NCBI GenBank assembly: GCA_964036195.1 | Contig: OZ038450.1 | Span: 11,472,701 to 11,536,700 of the forward strand | Length of the DNA stretch: 64,000 bases | Reading direction: 5' to 3' | Source of the DNA: Sphaerolaimus hirsutus | Taxonomy: Eukaryota; Nematoda; Chromadorea; Monhysterida; Sphaerolaimidae | Shown: in pieces, positions 24,026 to 35,551 of the stretch | How positions within the stretch are numbered: position 1 is the first letter of the stretch | Layout of the letters: each line of letters starts with the position of its first letter | Program-made: the position numbers and the translations under genes | The notes under the pieces: generated by a model | The model's database searches: none | What the model was told of the DNA's origin: nothing | What the model saw: the letters and a program-made list of their open reading frames with translations, nothing else

Positions 24026-26199
24026 TAGGTTTGTGAACTGAGTGTATAGAAACTGAGTAGAAAATGTACTTTACACTGAGAGTGATGCAATAATTGGGGG
24101 TGTTGTCGATGCATCGTGACTTGCAATGCATGGATGTTATCAACACATCGCAGAATGTCATTTTATCCATGGTAGATGTCATCTGCATACTCTCATGTTA
24201 TTATCCTGGGATGTCATTAATAACGATGGCAAAAGATTTGAATTTTTCGAAAACCTTTACGATTTTTTTCTGGAGTTTTCGAATTTTTGATCACGCGGTG
24301 AAATAAATACTTAAAAATCAATTATTTCCAAAACATTTCAAACACATTTTTTGGGGTATTTTTGTTTGAAAATGAGTAAAAAATGCAGAAACTTAACACA
24401 AAAAAAAATAACCTCACATGAAATTTTTTGGAGCGGCAGAACATAAATATGCAAATATGTCTGCAGTAATGACATATAACTATAGAACGCTGTAAAACAT
24501 AAAGATTATTCATAATTCAGACTAAAAGTTCGAAAATGCAATAATTACGCGAAAACACATGCTAGTTGACATTACAAATTTGTGTCAACTCAATGTCTAC
24601 TAAATAACACACAAAAAATTTAATAGCACCACACTTAACAGAAACAAAAATTAAGTGTCATGATTTAAAAGTAACTATGCTCTATCAGATAGGAATGTTG
24701 AAATCACATGGTTGATAAAAATTTAATTGACACGAATTCAGTTGACATCCAGCGTGTGTGGCGCCAATTTGATGCAAAAAATCGAAAAGTAATAAAAAAA
24801 ATTGTTAATTCGAAAAACTAAATTCAAAAATTCGAAAACTATTCTAAAAAAATTTCGAAATTCGAAAAGTCATTTTGTAAAAAAACACTTAAAATTTTTA
24901 ATACTTTTTCATAGGGTTTGCCAACGCAACAACTGTTATGGGCACAAAAAATCAGAAAGGATTCATTCTGTATTATAGGTAATTGCATGCAGTTTGTAAA
25001 ATTATTTATAAATACTACACCAAGTATGTTAGGGCTAATTCATCACCCACACAGGATGTTTACAGCAAAAAATCCATTAGATAAATATGTTCACTGTCGA
25101 CAATAGATATATTTACTCCGCTGACCGCATCCGAATGCCATGAATTTTTTTCACAAGGATTTTTTTTTCATAGATATTTTTTGTGAAAGTTCGAGCATAA
25201 ATATCCTGCGTTATAAATATAGACTTTTGGATGCATACTTTGCGGTCCGCATTCCACAGACTATGAAAAATTGTTGAATACAAAAGTACTGAGATATGAA
25301 AGTGCTGTAATAACGTGAATACATACAGGTGTGACCAATTGTATACTTATGTATACCTAGTCCATTCATGAATACACCCCCAGAAACTTTTGAAGGGGAT
25401 AGTTATTAGAGGGACTTGACCTAATTATAACTTTTACAAAGAGATATTGTGAAAGCGCAATTCAATTCAATTTGTTTACTCGGCATGGACTTTTCGAGTC
25501 AAATGCAAGTAAAATTAACAACATACACCCATCTGGCTACCCTTAATTGCGTATTTTTAAATAGGTGAGATTTTATGGCATCAAATATTGAAATACAGAA
25601 CGTCGTTGTATTGCATAAAGAAAAGCAAAGGAAAACAAAGTATACTTTGTATACAAAGTTTATACCCTACTGCATGAGAACGCGGCAGACAACATTGCCA
25701 GTAACACCGATTAAAAATACTCTAATAACTATGACCCGGGTTGGACAGCTCGCTAGGCGAAGCGGGCTAACGACACTCACAGAAAGAAAAAGATAAATGA
25801 AACACACTGTAATTGTCACTTTCTTAATGGTTTCCTGAGATCACAACTCCCTACCTAGTCCATATCTTCTATCCTAAAAAAACTTGATTAGGTATATATT
25901 TTAAATATCGGTTTGTCCTCCAAACTGATAATTTGCGAGATTGTCAAAACTTCGCATCTCATTTTGATATTGTTTTGAATGTTTTTTCGAAACTGTCTAG
26001 AGAAAAGAAGCGATTCCTTTTTGCGCGCTGGTGACTTCATGGGATTAACATTTTGCAGGAACAGAAATACATCAAAGCGCAGTAAAATATGTGATTTCTA
26101 AAAGCTATCGTTAATAATTTCCATTAAAATGTGTTGCGTAAACAAATGGTGACGAAGCATAAACTAGACAGCATTCGGAAAGAAGGTTACAACTACAAG
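24026..26199. other. Presumed intron with two decayed repeats
   Basis: 24231-24918 starts AACGATGGCAAAAG and ends GGGTTTGCCAACG, with TTCGAAAA repeats between, like a decayed copy of the 61129-61980 hAT family; I see no target duplication. 25103-25266 (CCGCTGACCGCAT to TGCGGTCCGCAT) is a diverged copy of the CTCGGCGGAC family. No exon recognised. Confidence 0.45.
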
Positions 26200-27380
26200 T
26201 AGGGCTCGAAACTCGATTTTTTCAAACTTTTCCGAGTCACAATCCCGAAATTTTTCCGGTCGAGTCGGGCGAGTTAGTGAAAAGTCGTGTCAGGTCAGGC
26301 AAAAATCTCGAGTCTCGAGTTGAGTCGGATGCGTTACTTTTTGGCATGATGCTTGCAGAAGAATATTGCAAGATTTTGTGTAGGAACATGAAGCAAAAAA
26401 AGTGATGTGATAAATGTGATAATTTAGTGATATCTGTGTGTGCTTAACATACTAAATAGGGTACACTTACTGCCATGCAAAATTTGGACCATTTTTATGA
26501 AGAATTACCGTATTTCTCCGTGTAAAGCACCCGGGTGCTATACAAAATCGAGACCCTTTCCAGCAACTTTTTTTAAAACTTGTATAACACCCGGGTGTTA
26601 GGTCGGGGGGTGTTATACACGGAAACTAAACTAAACTAAAAAAGTGTGATTTCGTTTTAAATTTATGATACACGTCACAACATATTTAGGCTTTTTCGGT
26701 TCCCAGCGTGCAGCAATTCAATGGAAAAATGCGCGCCGCGGAATTACAATGAGTGGTGCGCGCCATTTAAGCGATATTTAAGCAATTCAAATCAGTGATT
26801 TTTTGAAACCTAGCATAGCACCCCGGGGTGCTATGCAGCTGTATAACACCCCGGGTGTTGTGCACGGGGGGGTCCTTTACACGGAGAAATACGGTAGTGC
26901 TTTGGTAGACGTTTGCAACTGTGCGCGTGACATACGCCATGTTCAAACACATTAAACTGTGCTTCACATTCCGACATCAATTTGTGATGTGAAACCATGC
27001 ACTTAACACAACAAATAGGGTACATTTATCTACCCCCATACCAAACTTGAGCAGTTTTCATTCAAAACTGATGTGTTGGGAGTCAATTCAAACCATGCAC
27101 CTGATGTGGCCCACCCTATATATTTTGCATTCAGCGTCTAAATGCAAATGTAAAATTTTTGAAAAATGTGTTTAAAATTAAATTTAAATTAGATATATTT
27201 GAAATGATTCAATGCTGAACCCCGACTCGAAATTTATCAAAATTTCGAGTCGAGTCAGGCAAAAACCTCGAGTCTCGAGTTTGGGCCATATTTTTCCTGC
27301 CGAGTCTGTCGATGCGAGTCGGTACCCAATTTTACCCTCGAGTCACGAGTCGAGTCGAGTCGAGTTGAGTTCGAGCCCTA
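26200..27380. mobile_element. hAT-like element with CGAGTC repeat interior
   Basis: Ends TAGGGCTCGAAACTCG and TTCGAGCCCTA. The 8-bp flanks actacaag and gttacaag match at 6 of 8. Both halves are rich in TCGAGTC / CTCGAGTCTCGAG repeats. A CCGTATTT element (26508-26894) is nested. Non-coding. A fragment of the same end is at 54086-54125. Confidence 0.65.
26508..26894. mobile_element. CCGTATTTCTCCGTGTAAAG element, TA-flanked
   Basis: 387 bp, TA on both sides, inverted ends CCGTATTTCTCCGTGTAAAG. Subterminal blocks CACCCGGGTG occur several times near both ends. It shares only the outer CCGTATTT with the CCTCGAAATACC and CTTCTAATAG sub-families. Confidence 0.85.
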
Positions 27381-27757
27381 GTTACAAGGCTCAACACGAA
27401 CCTCCAGAAGTCCAGAGAAGTCATTTGCTGAACCGACAACACTAAAGATAGATAAATCCAGGTGACATTTATCTCTTTCACACACGGTTTCTCAATTTAT
27501 GGCTTTGTGCAAGTCATTCATATTTAGGTATGTAAAATGTCACATGACTGACCCCAGAAGGAATTTAGTTTGATCGAAGTTGGCCGCATAAAATTTGTTA
27601 CCGGTTGGCCTTAAGCCCAAACCGGCAGAACGTGGATTTCAGTTTTTCCAGTTGGAATGTGGGTTCCAGACAAAAACCACAAAAACCATATCACCACATC
27701 CACATAATACCTGAAACGCGATACTGCACTGCTGTTACACTATGCACATTTTTTCAG
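27381..27757. other. No feature seen
   Basis: Short intergenic or intronic spacer between repeats, with no exon or paired repeat. Confidence 0.3.
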
Positions 27758-28473
27758 TAAAAGCTGGAGTTATAGCATAACGATAAATAGAAGGTGAAGC
27801 GACAAATACATGTCGCCTCAAATTCGATTACTCAAGAACGCTTAAAGATTCAAGAACCACTGGAGCTTTTTGGATAATTTTTGGACATGATGTAGATATC
27901 GGTTAGTGCTTTCAACATGTCACTTTAGGGATAGATATCTTAAATGCTGCGATTACAGCTCGGGCGTAAAATTGACCGGGCGTAAAATTGATTTTGGGCA
28001 TAAAATTAATTACTGATGAATGGATAAAAGTACGGCATTGCTATTTTAGTCAAAGAAAGCTAAGATGCAGACGTTTCTTGTGTCCAAAGCTCATGAGTCT
28101 ATAGTAATCGTACTGGGAGTTATGAATTTTAGCACAATTTTTCCAATTATGTGCTGTAAGTTGCATAAAATTATGGTGTAAAATTAAAAAAATTTGCACC
28201 ACAATTCATAACTTCTAGTACAATTAAAATAAACTGATGAGCTTTGGACACAAGCAACATCTGCATGTGCGCTTTCTTTGATTGAAATTACAACGCCATA
28301 TCTTTATCCATTCACCTGTAATTAATTTAATGCCCAAAAATCAATTTTACGCCCAGTCAATTTTACGCCCGAGCTGTAATCGCAGCATAAGCATTCTTGA
28401 GTAATCAAATTTGCAGTGACATGTATTTGTCGCTTCACCTTCTATTTATCGTTATGCTGTAACTCAGGCTTTA
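27758..28473. mobile_element. 716-bp foldback element
   Basis: Inverted arms run almost to the centre: AGCATAACGATAAATAGAAG, GGTGAAGCGACAAATACATG, then GATTACAGCTCGGGCGTAAA and the complement of each in reverse order. Arms are diverged but continuous for roughly 300 bp. No coding frame. Confidence 0.8.
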
Positions 28474-28478
28474 AAGGT

Positions 28479-29059
28479 GAGGTAATTTCATAAGGAAATG
28501 GTAGGTATTACGATAGGTCGTAGCTCACCATTCCAAGCATTCCAGTCTCCTAAAACGGATTCAATTTCAAATTTCTTCTTGTGTGAACGCTGTGTGAGGT
28601 GAAACTCACTGGTCCTTGCTCCCTTCATTCTGATTTTGGTATGTTTTGTTAAAATATTTTCTGCTAAAATGTCTTTAAGCGATGAAAATACAAGTCGTTT
28701 GAGTTCACATAATTGGAGGGATAGCTTGCGCTCTGTTGAACTTTATCATTCTTATCCTTCTAGGGATTGATGATCTAATTACTCTGGTGCTTTATTAAGT
28801 TATTTGTCCAATCAATTTCATGATAATGAGATACCGTATTCTCAAATCCTATTATCGATATCCTCAAAATTCCCCCCTCGAAATACCCCCCCCTTGAAAT
28901 AACCCCCCACCCTCGAAATACCCCCCCTCAAATTTAGTGAATAGAGAATGTAAATGACAATAGCTGCAGTTTGTGATCCCGACAGTGCAGAACAGACGTT
29001 AAAAACAATGACTGTGTTATGTGAGAGCAGGGTTTATACCATCTAAACTCAGCGGACAT
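28479..29059. other. Presumed intron with one-ended CCGTATT relic
   Basis: From 28833, ACCGTATTCTCAAATCC, CCCCTCGAAATACCCC and the family core (GTTAAAAACAATGACTG, GTTTATACCATCTA to 29045) form the left part of a CCTCGAAATACC element. Its right end is missing, cut where 29060-29374 begins. Confidence 0.5.
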
Positions 29060-29374
29060 TATGGAGCGATTACAGCTCAGACGTAAAATTCCAGCATAAA
29101 ATTCCATTGCAAAATTGATTACATGAAAGTGGATGATGATACAGGTCTGCAATTTTTCATGGAGAATATGTTTATCAATACCTTCATTGTGTCCAAGAGT
29201 CATCATACACAGTCACTGCCATTTGATTGTGAAAATTCAAAAATTTATATTTTACGTTATAATTTTACGTCAGCTGAAGAAAAATCATTTCTACGCTATG
29301 TCATTGCATGCAATCACCTGGCGTAGTGGATTTATTTCACTGGAATTTTACGTCCGAGCTGTACTCGCAGCATT
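29060..29374. mobile_element. Shorter relative of the 27758 foldback
   Basis: Ends GCGATTACAGCTCAGACGTA and TACGTCCGAGCTGTACTCGC are inverted and match the inner part of 27758-28473. No coding frame. Confidence 0.65.
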
Positions 29375-29430
29375 ATGGAAGTCAATGGTCTAAAGGGTTT
29401 TCGTACACCAAGTTTACCTACATGCTTATA

Positions 29431-29970
29431 CAGGGTGCCGCATTTTAGACGCCCCCTCTAGATTTCGAATAACTTGTCACTGGATTAACGTCAAATTTTA
29501 GGTCAACATTAACAACTAAAAAGGTAAGGAGCCCTGAAAATATGGCTACGATATCTCCACTTGTTCACAAGTTATTCATGCAAACGCGTAAGTGCCACTT
29601 TTCCACCACCAATTACGCAAGCACCCGCCGATTTCCTTATTGGCATAGCGAATTGGTGGCGGGCTTGCATGCATGCGCTGCTAAATGCCGCTGCGAAAAG
29701 AAAATCAGGAGAAAAAAACTGAAAAAACAATCCGATCCCGATCCCGGTCCCGAAAAGTCAATCCTGTTTGAACGATATCACACTGTGGTGGAAAAGTGAC
29801 AGTTACGCGTTTGCATGAATAACTTGAGAACGAGTGGAGCTATCGCATCCATAATTTCAGGGATCCTTTCCTATTTAGTTGTGTATTTGGACCTAAAATT
29901 TGACGTTGATCCAACCACACAGTGACAAGTTATTCGAAATCTAGAGGGGGCTCTAAATTGCCGCACCCTG
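29431..29970. mobile_element. TA-flanked CAGGGTGCCGCATT element
   Basis: Second copy of the 14614-15296 family: TA on each side and inverted arms of about 150 bp. The core differs and includes CGATCCCGATCCCGGTCCCG, so arms and core have different histories. Confidence 0.8.
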
Positions 29971-30204
29971 TATAAGTCGATCGAGTCATTGTTTTGGCAG
30001 TTTTTGTTGTAATTCGAGGAAATACGATACTTTATGTTGAGCAGTTGAGTAAGAAAGCAGCGATTCTGGTCGCTTTGGTCGACCACGTTGCTCTGCAGAA
30101 CTATGTAGCAGCAATTACCAGCACTAATTTGCAGTTTGATGAGAAGCAAATGTATTGTTCAATTTTATTTATCAATAAAACTTAATATCATTACTGTCGG
30201 CATT

Positions 30205-30268
30205 GTCGACGCAGCATGTCAACCTTGTGTTCAATACGAGATGTGCGGGTTCGATTCCCGCCTGAGAG
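30205..30268 (+). tRNA. tRNA-like pseudogene fragment
   Basis: A perfect T-arm (GCGGGTTCGATTCCCGC) and a 5-bp anticodon-type stem CTTGT/ACGAG around a 7-nt loop are present. The acceptor 5' strand and a normal D-arm cannot be paired, so this is a fragment or the head of a SINE, not a functional tRNA. Confidence 0.4.
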
Positions 30269-30390
30269 GCAAATGCAATTTTGCACTCTTTCTTTGCTTT
30301 TAACATCTTTTGAAATTGATTATTTTTCTGGGGAAAACTGTGTCCGGTAAAAGTTGCATTTTATTTGCTGCATGCAATGTGGCTGCACAC

Positions 30391-30871
30391 CATAATTGTT
30401 AAAACGTATTTACTTTTACTCGATAAATACGTATACTCGAGTACAGAGTAAATACGTTTACGTTTCTTCCGAAAAAAAGTTCCTGTGCATGCTTTTACGT
30501 ATACTTTTTGAAAGTACGCGAGTACAGAATACGTATTTCAGATAGTCTTTTATTTCGATTTTTGAAGGCATAGAGGGAAAAAAATGAGAGAATATGCTAA
30601 GAATATTGGGAAAATAGTCGAAAATGAATATATTAGTACATATCTAGCCAAAATTTATGCAGAAAGTTATGAAAATTTGTTATTTTGAGTTAAAATTGGC
30701 GTAACATTTTACAAAAATACTCACGTTTACGTTTTCCGAAGGTAAATGTACGTTTACTCATGAGTAAAAGTAAAAAAATTACTTTACGTTTTTTTTGTAC
30801 TCCAGGGGTGAGTAAAAAAAAAATACGTTTACATATACTTTGAAAAAAGTTCGGTACTTTTAACAACTCTG
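30391..30871. mobile_element. hAT-type element, CAGAGTTGTTAAAA family (inverted)
   Basis: 481 bp, ends CATAATTGTTAAAACG and CTTTTAACAACTCTG, flanked by a perfect 8-bp duplication ctgcacac (30383-30390, 30872-30879). The interior is degenerate TACGTTTACT / GAGTAAAAGT repeats. Confidence 0.88.
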
Positions 30872-31083
30872 CTGCACACACTAGTTTTACCAACAGAAGT
30901 AAACTCAATGTGGGTGCCCATACATCAGCTTTGAACGTATTTGAGTTCACCAGAATATGTTATTTTACATCCTCGTCAATTGTAGTTTACAGACACCTCA
31001 TTCTGGTAAACTCAAATGCGTTCAAAGCGTATTTATGAGCACCCAAAGTGAGTTTACTTCTATTAGTAAACTAGTGTGTGCAG
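30872..31083. repeat. Inverted repeat with CACACACTAGTTT ends
   Basis: CTGCACACACTAGTTTTACC and its complement bracket about 170 bp with further inverted blocks (AAGTAAACTCA, TTTGAACG). It is a looser relative of the palindrome at 9299-9413. The hAT copy 30391-30871 inserted within its left tip. Confidence 0.65.
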
Positions 31084-31175
31084 CGCCAATGAACCAATCC
31101 AACTCAGAAAGAAATTTGTTATCGCAGCTAATTACAGGACTGGCATAACTCCTGTAACAATTAGACATTGCATAG

Positions 31176-31592
31176 TGTTGCGGGCACGGGTCAGAGCAAT
31201 GGCAGTCTACACCTGGCCGCAAGGGAACGTTGTGGATTTTTACTTGGATGACCGGGGTGTGGACCTTGGTGAGGCAGGGCCGAGTCCAATGGGCTGGCAA
31301 CCAGGAGGAAATGCATTTGAGTTGGATGTGATTTTGCTTTTGTTTGATCAACGTCACCCAGCGACACGGATCTCAAAGACTTGACATCTCAAATTCATTA
31401 ATGGGCCACCCTTTAGGGCAAATGAACTGAGGGAAAACATCCACTGAACTAAATCCCAAAGTAGGCAATCATAGATGTTGGTTGAAACATGAAGTTTAGG
31501 GGTTCAGCACAATGACCCCTAAACCTACTGAAAGGTGGTAATATAATGTAAAATAGAACTATAAATAAGTAGAGTGTATGGCAAATACAACA
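31176..31592 (-). repeat. LTR (3' copy)
   Basis: 417 bp, TG...CA, identical to 34930-35346 except for two substitutions (about 31188 and 31315). On the - strand it starts TGTTGTATTTGCC and has a TATTTATAG box near its start. Confidence 0.93.
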
Positions 31593-31737
31593 GTCCCCCC
31601 AAGTTCACCCTACCGGGGGAACTGACAGAAAAACAAACACCCAAAATCAATCATATCAAAATCCAAATAAAAGGCACAAATTTTAAAAATACAGAAAAAT
31701 TTCACCCAAAATCTGCCATTATCACAACTGTCCTTTA

Positions 31738-34719
31738 TCATGCAGCTCTGGGGTGTTTCTTGCGTTTCTTCTTATGGTTCTGCTGCCCATTGAATGCCAT
31801 AGCTGGTGAACTGGCAGGTGGTTGCTGCTTAGCTGGCATGCCCAATGAGTTGTGCAACTGGTCTGGATTGGATGGTGTTTGGTGGTCTGGCATATTGGTT
31901 GGGGATGACAGGGTGGATGGTGCTGGTGGAGGTTGGCTGTTTGCTGCTGGCACATGTGACAAAGTCAATCCCATCAAATCTGCTGGTTCTTGTAGCAAGT
32001 GCATGTCATTGGTGTCTGCACACATTTCTGCCAACTTGCTCTTTTCTTGCTCCAATTTTAATTTTGCATCTAGAATTTTAACCATCTGCTGCAGTTGGTT
32101 GCGTCGCTTCTGCAGTGTAGCTTCCAGCGGACTGGTGCGGCTACAATCCCTGTGGCTAGGCAGATTTGCTGTGGCTGAAGTCAGGGGGTTCATGTTGCTT
32201 TGTTTGTCCTGCATGGGTTCCAGTGAAAAGGTTGGTTTTGTGAGTTTTGGTTGACTTTCTGCCTGCAGGTGCCGCACTGCACCTACTGAGCTGATTGGTG
32301 TCTGCTTCACAATTGGCTCTGGCCCAGATTGGCTGCTTGTGGGGTGTTTCAGTCGACCAGTATCTTCGGGATTTGCTTCAAATCTGTTTGATAGGTGTTC
32401 CAGCTCAGTGTGCGCTGTTTGCACTATTTGGAGCTTCCCCCAAATTGCTGTTCTGCCTATTAGCAATGGGTCCACTTGTGGCAGGAACTCTGTTAATTTG
32501 ATCACAGCTGGCAGTGTGTCTTTGTGCCATGTGCCATCTGGTGTTTGGTGTTTGACCTCCATGTCGTAGAATCGGAGCCATTCACCTCTGACAATGCTCC
32601 CGGATGTTTGGATATGGCCACAGTCATATGGTCGGTATTTCTGGCGCTCTTTGGTTGGGTCTACTTTTGCTTTGGCCCAGACCTCTTCTAGAGTTGCATC
32701 TTCAATGAAAAGCCCAATGTTGCATCCCGTGTCAATGTGGCCTGTAATTGGAATTCCCATAAAGATAATCGTAGCCACGGGGTCGGGGGAGGCTGGTTCT
32801 CTGTCTCTCAGTTGCTTGGGGCATTTTGTGCTTGCAATTGTGGGCATCCAGTCATCTAAGTCTCCCCATTCATTTTTGTCACTGTCACTGTCCCAGTCTT
32901 CATTGACATCCTGCACTGTGAATCGGCTGGCAGGTGGTTTCACTGTTGTCGGATTGGGTGCTATGTTCATTTCCTTGCACTTCTTTTCCATTCTCCTTTT
33001 TGCATCTTCCTCTGTTTTCCCCTGATGGGCCATGTTCTGCTTGATTGTCTTGGCATGGTCGGCCTTGAATTCAGGTGAATCGGGGTTGACAAAGCATTTG
33101 TCTGGGCTGTGCATCATAGGGTTACGGTGTAAATGGTATGTGCACCAGGGCCCCTTGTATGTTTGTGGGTCAAATGTCGCCCACACTCCTGTTGGTTCGA
33201 CTTCGGCACTTTGTTCTTTGGACTCTGTCCGCCAGTTTTGGTCAGTGCTGCTCCGTTCTGACTGCCAATTTCTGTTGAAACCGTATTTTTGTCGCGGCCT
33301 TTGGCTCTGTTCTTCTTTGCGTTGTGCGCGTGTCCTTTCGATGTCTAGACGGGCTGCCTCCAGGTTTGCCACTGCCATGTCCAGCGTGCAGCACCGTTTG
33401 TGCCAGCGCTGTTTCCACATGTACCAGCACGAAGCTGGGAGCAGTTTTGGGACCTCAATGAAGAGTTTGTTTCCGATCATTCGCTCCCGTTCGTCATCTG
33501 ACATGGTTTCGCTAATGTGATAGAATGCTGTGCAGAGTCGCGTATGTAGTTCGACTATTGACTCGCCCACTGTGGCTTTGAGGTTGTACCAGTCTGCTAC
33601 TGAATACACCTGGTGGTCCAGTCTGTACATGCCGATTAGTTTGTCTACGACATATAGGATGTCGTGGAGGCGCGCGATTCGGATGCTCATGTACTTTTTC
33701 TGTGCCACTCCCATCAGGCACTGCATGAATACATTGTTCCAGAAGAGTTGCTGCATGCTTTCCGGGACACCCAGGGACTGCTGCATGACCATGTGCAGCC
33801 AAAATTTGAAGGGTCCCGTGTTGCTGTTTGGGTCGCCATCAAATTTGATCTGTTTGTTGGCTGCCGATGCTACGTGCCCTACACTCATTCGATCTTGCGG
33901 TATCGGGCTTGAGCTCAACTTGGGCAGTCCGTCATTGGGTGCCAGGGCGTACAGCTCCATGTACTGGATCATTCTTGCCAGAATTGTGCCGTTGTCTAAT
34001 GTCTCGAGTCTGTCATCAGTGGTCCACTGCCATGGGTCTTTGCTGCGAATTTGGCCATAATCCGTGGTTGCTGCGGCAGTTGTGGTGCTTTGCTGCAGCT
34101 TCCGATCTACGATTTGGTCAATTTGTTGCTGCAGCCACTGCTGTTTTTGATCTTGGTCCAGCCGGATGTCTTGCAGCTGCTGCGCTTGGTCCATCCGGAT
34201 GTCTTAGAGTTGCTGCTGCATTTGCTGCATTACTCCCAGAATTGCTGACATGTCTGATGACTGTTTTTGTGTCTTCAGTTCTCGCCGCGGTGTCAGCACA
34301 TATGATACTTGCTGCTGGATCGCTGGTCATATCAGTGGTGTGCTTCCGATGTCTGCGTCATCGTCAAATTCTGCTTCAGGGTTTTCCATCGTAATGTGGC
34401 CATCTTTGGTTCCGCCAAAATATCTCTCGGCCAGTTTTAACACTTTCTTTGCCAGGGTGTCCGTTCTGTCTTTCCATGGCGAGTTGAATTTTGGCCATTT
34501 CATTTTGCTGTCGGTGATTGTGTCATCTCTGTACTGGTTGATGGCGTTTCCTGCATTCAGTAGCGCCCATCTGTTTGCGGTTGCGCTCCATTCATTGATT
34601 TTTTCTGTGAGCTCTCGCTCAGTGTATGTGACTTGGCTGGCCATGCTGGGGGGGTCGGTGCTTGCTGACATCCCTGCCAATGTCTTGTTGTCATTGGGCA
34701 TGTTGGCCTTGTGCTGCAC
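31738..34719 (-). pseudogene. Gag-retropepsin polyprotein with two in-frame stops
   Basis: One continuous - strand frame of 994 codons, broken by TGA at 34327-34329 and TAA at 34204-34206. The longest piece is 818 residues from 34194. In that piece: Gln-rich start; a Gag-like helical region near 125-290 (FKFWLHMVMQQSLGVPE); a zinc-knuckle-like C-x2-H-x7-H-x4-C at 351-367; an Asp/Glu-rich stretch; a retropepsin-type HIDTGCNIG at 487-494 with a second hydrophobic-Gly motif PLLIGRTAI near 576; then a Gln/Pro-rich tail with a predicted coiled coil. The TAA falls where a neighbouring repeat of the same Gln-rich phrase has CAA, so it looks like a point mutation. Retropepsins cut Gag during particle maturation. 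No RT, RNase H or integrase motif follows. Confidence 0.85.
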
Positions 34720-34929
34720 TTATGCGGTGCGGTGACAAGTTGCTACCGGTGTCGCTGCCTGACGACCGGTTTGGGCTGCTGGCGTTACTGCTTGTCGCCT
34801 TTGTTTGCTGCCCGGGTGCGTGGTGATGCTGCCATGGCTTGAGTTGTCTGGCGTTACTGCTTCTCGCCGGTGATGGCAATGCTGCCACGTTTGATTTGTG
34901 TGGGTTTTATGTATGAAGTACGATCACCA

Positions 34930-35346
34930 TGTTGCGGGCACAGGTCAGAGCAATGGCAGTCTACACCTGGCCGCAAGGGAACGTTGTGGATTTTTACTTG
35001 GATGACCGGGGTGTGGACCTTGGTGAGGCAGGGCCGAGTCCAATGGGCTGGCAACCAGGAGGAAATGCGTTTGAGTTGGATGTGATTTTGCTTTTGTTTG
35101 ATCAACGTCACCCAGCGACACGGATCTCAAAGACTTGACATCTCAAATTCATTAATGGGCCACCCTTTAGGGCAAATGAACTGAGGGAAAACATCCACTG
35201 AACTAAATCCCAAAGTAGGCAATCATAGATGTTGGTTGAAACATGAAGTTTAGGGGTTCAGCACAATGACCCCTAAACCTACTGAAAGGTGGTAATATAA
35301 TGTAAAATAGAACTATAAATAAGTAGAGTGTATGGCAAATACAACA
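34930..35346 (-). repeat. LTR (5' copy)
   Basis: 417 bp, direct repeat of 31176-31592; 5' for the - strand element. Followed at once (towards lower coordinates) by the TGG of a possible primer-binding site. Confidence 0.93.
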
Positions 35347-35551
35347 ATAGCACAAATTATGCTCGCAGCAGGGGTGCCTGCTTGCTTTGTGCCCCACATC
35401 ATTAGAGTCGCAGCTGCATATTATGCAGCTGGTGTTCAGGCATAACTTTAGAGAAAATTATGGATAGTGGATTTTGGTCCTTCAAAAATCCTTCAAAAAT
35501 CGAGTTTCTATCAAAAATCGGTGCGACTTAGCTGCCGATGCTATTGTTCAG

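Larger units (their letters stand above)
31176..35346 (-). mobile_element. Gag-protease LTR retroelement, no RT or integrase
   Basis: Two 417-bp LTRs (31176-31592 and 34930-35346) begin TG and end CA and differ at two positions, so the insertion is young. Flanks share atag (31172-31175, 35347-35350), a 4-bp target duplication (5 bp if LTR ends are set one base in). The element reads on the - strand. The 3' LTR is preceded by a purine tract (GGGGGGA). Just after the 5' LTR is TGGTGATCGTACTTC, a possible primer site. The 3.3-kb interior encodes only a Gag-like protein with a retropepsin-like domain, so replication would need enzymes from another element. Confidence 0.92.

Noticed and set aside
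30205-30268. tRNA with a UCA (selenocysteine-type) anticodon
   Set aside because: The loop could be read as UCA, but the acceptor stem does not pair, the D-arm is absent and no long variable arm exists.
31574-34735. Several long + strand frames across the retroelement
   Set aside because: Antisense shadows of the Gag-protease frame; no recognisable domains.
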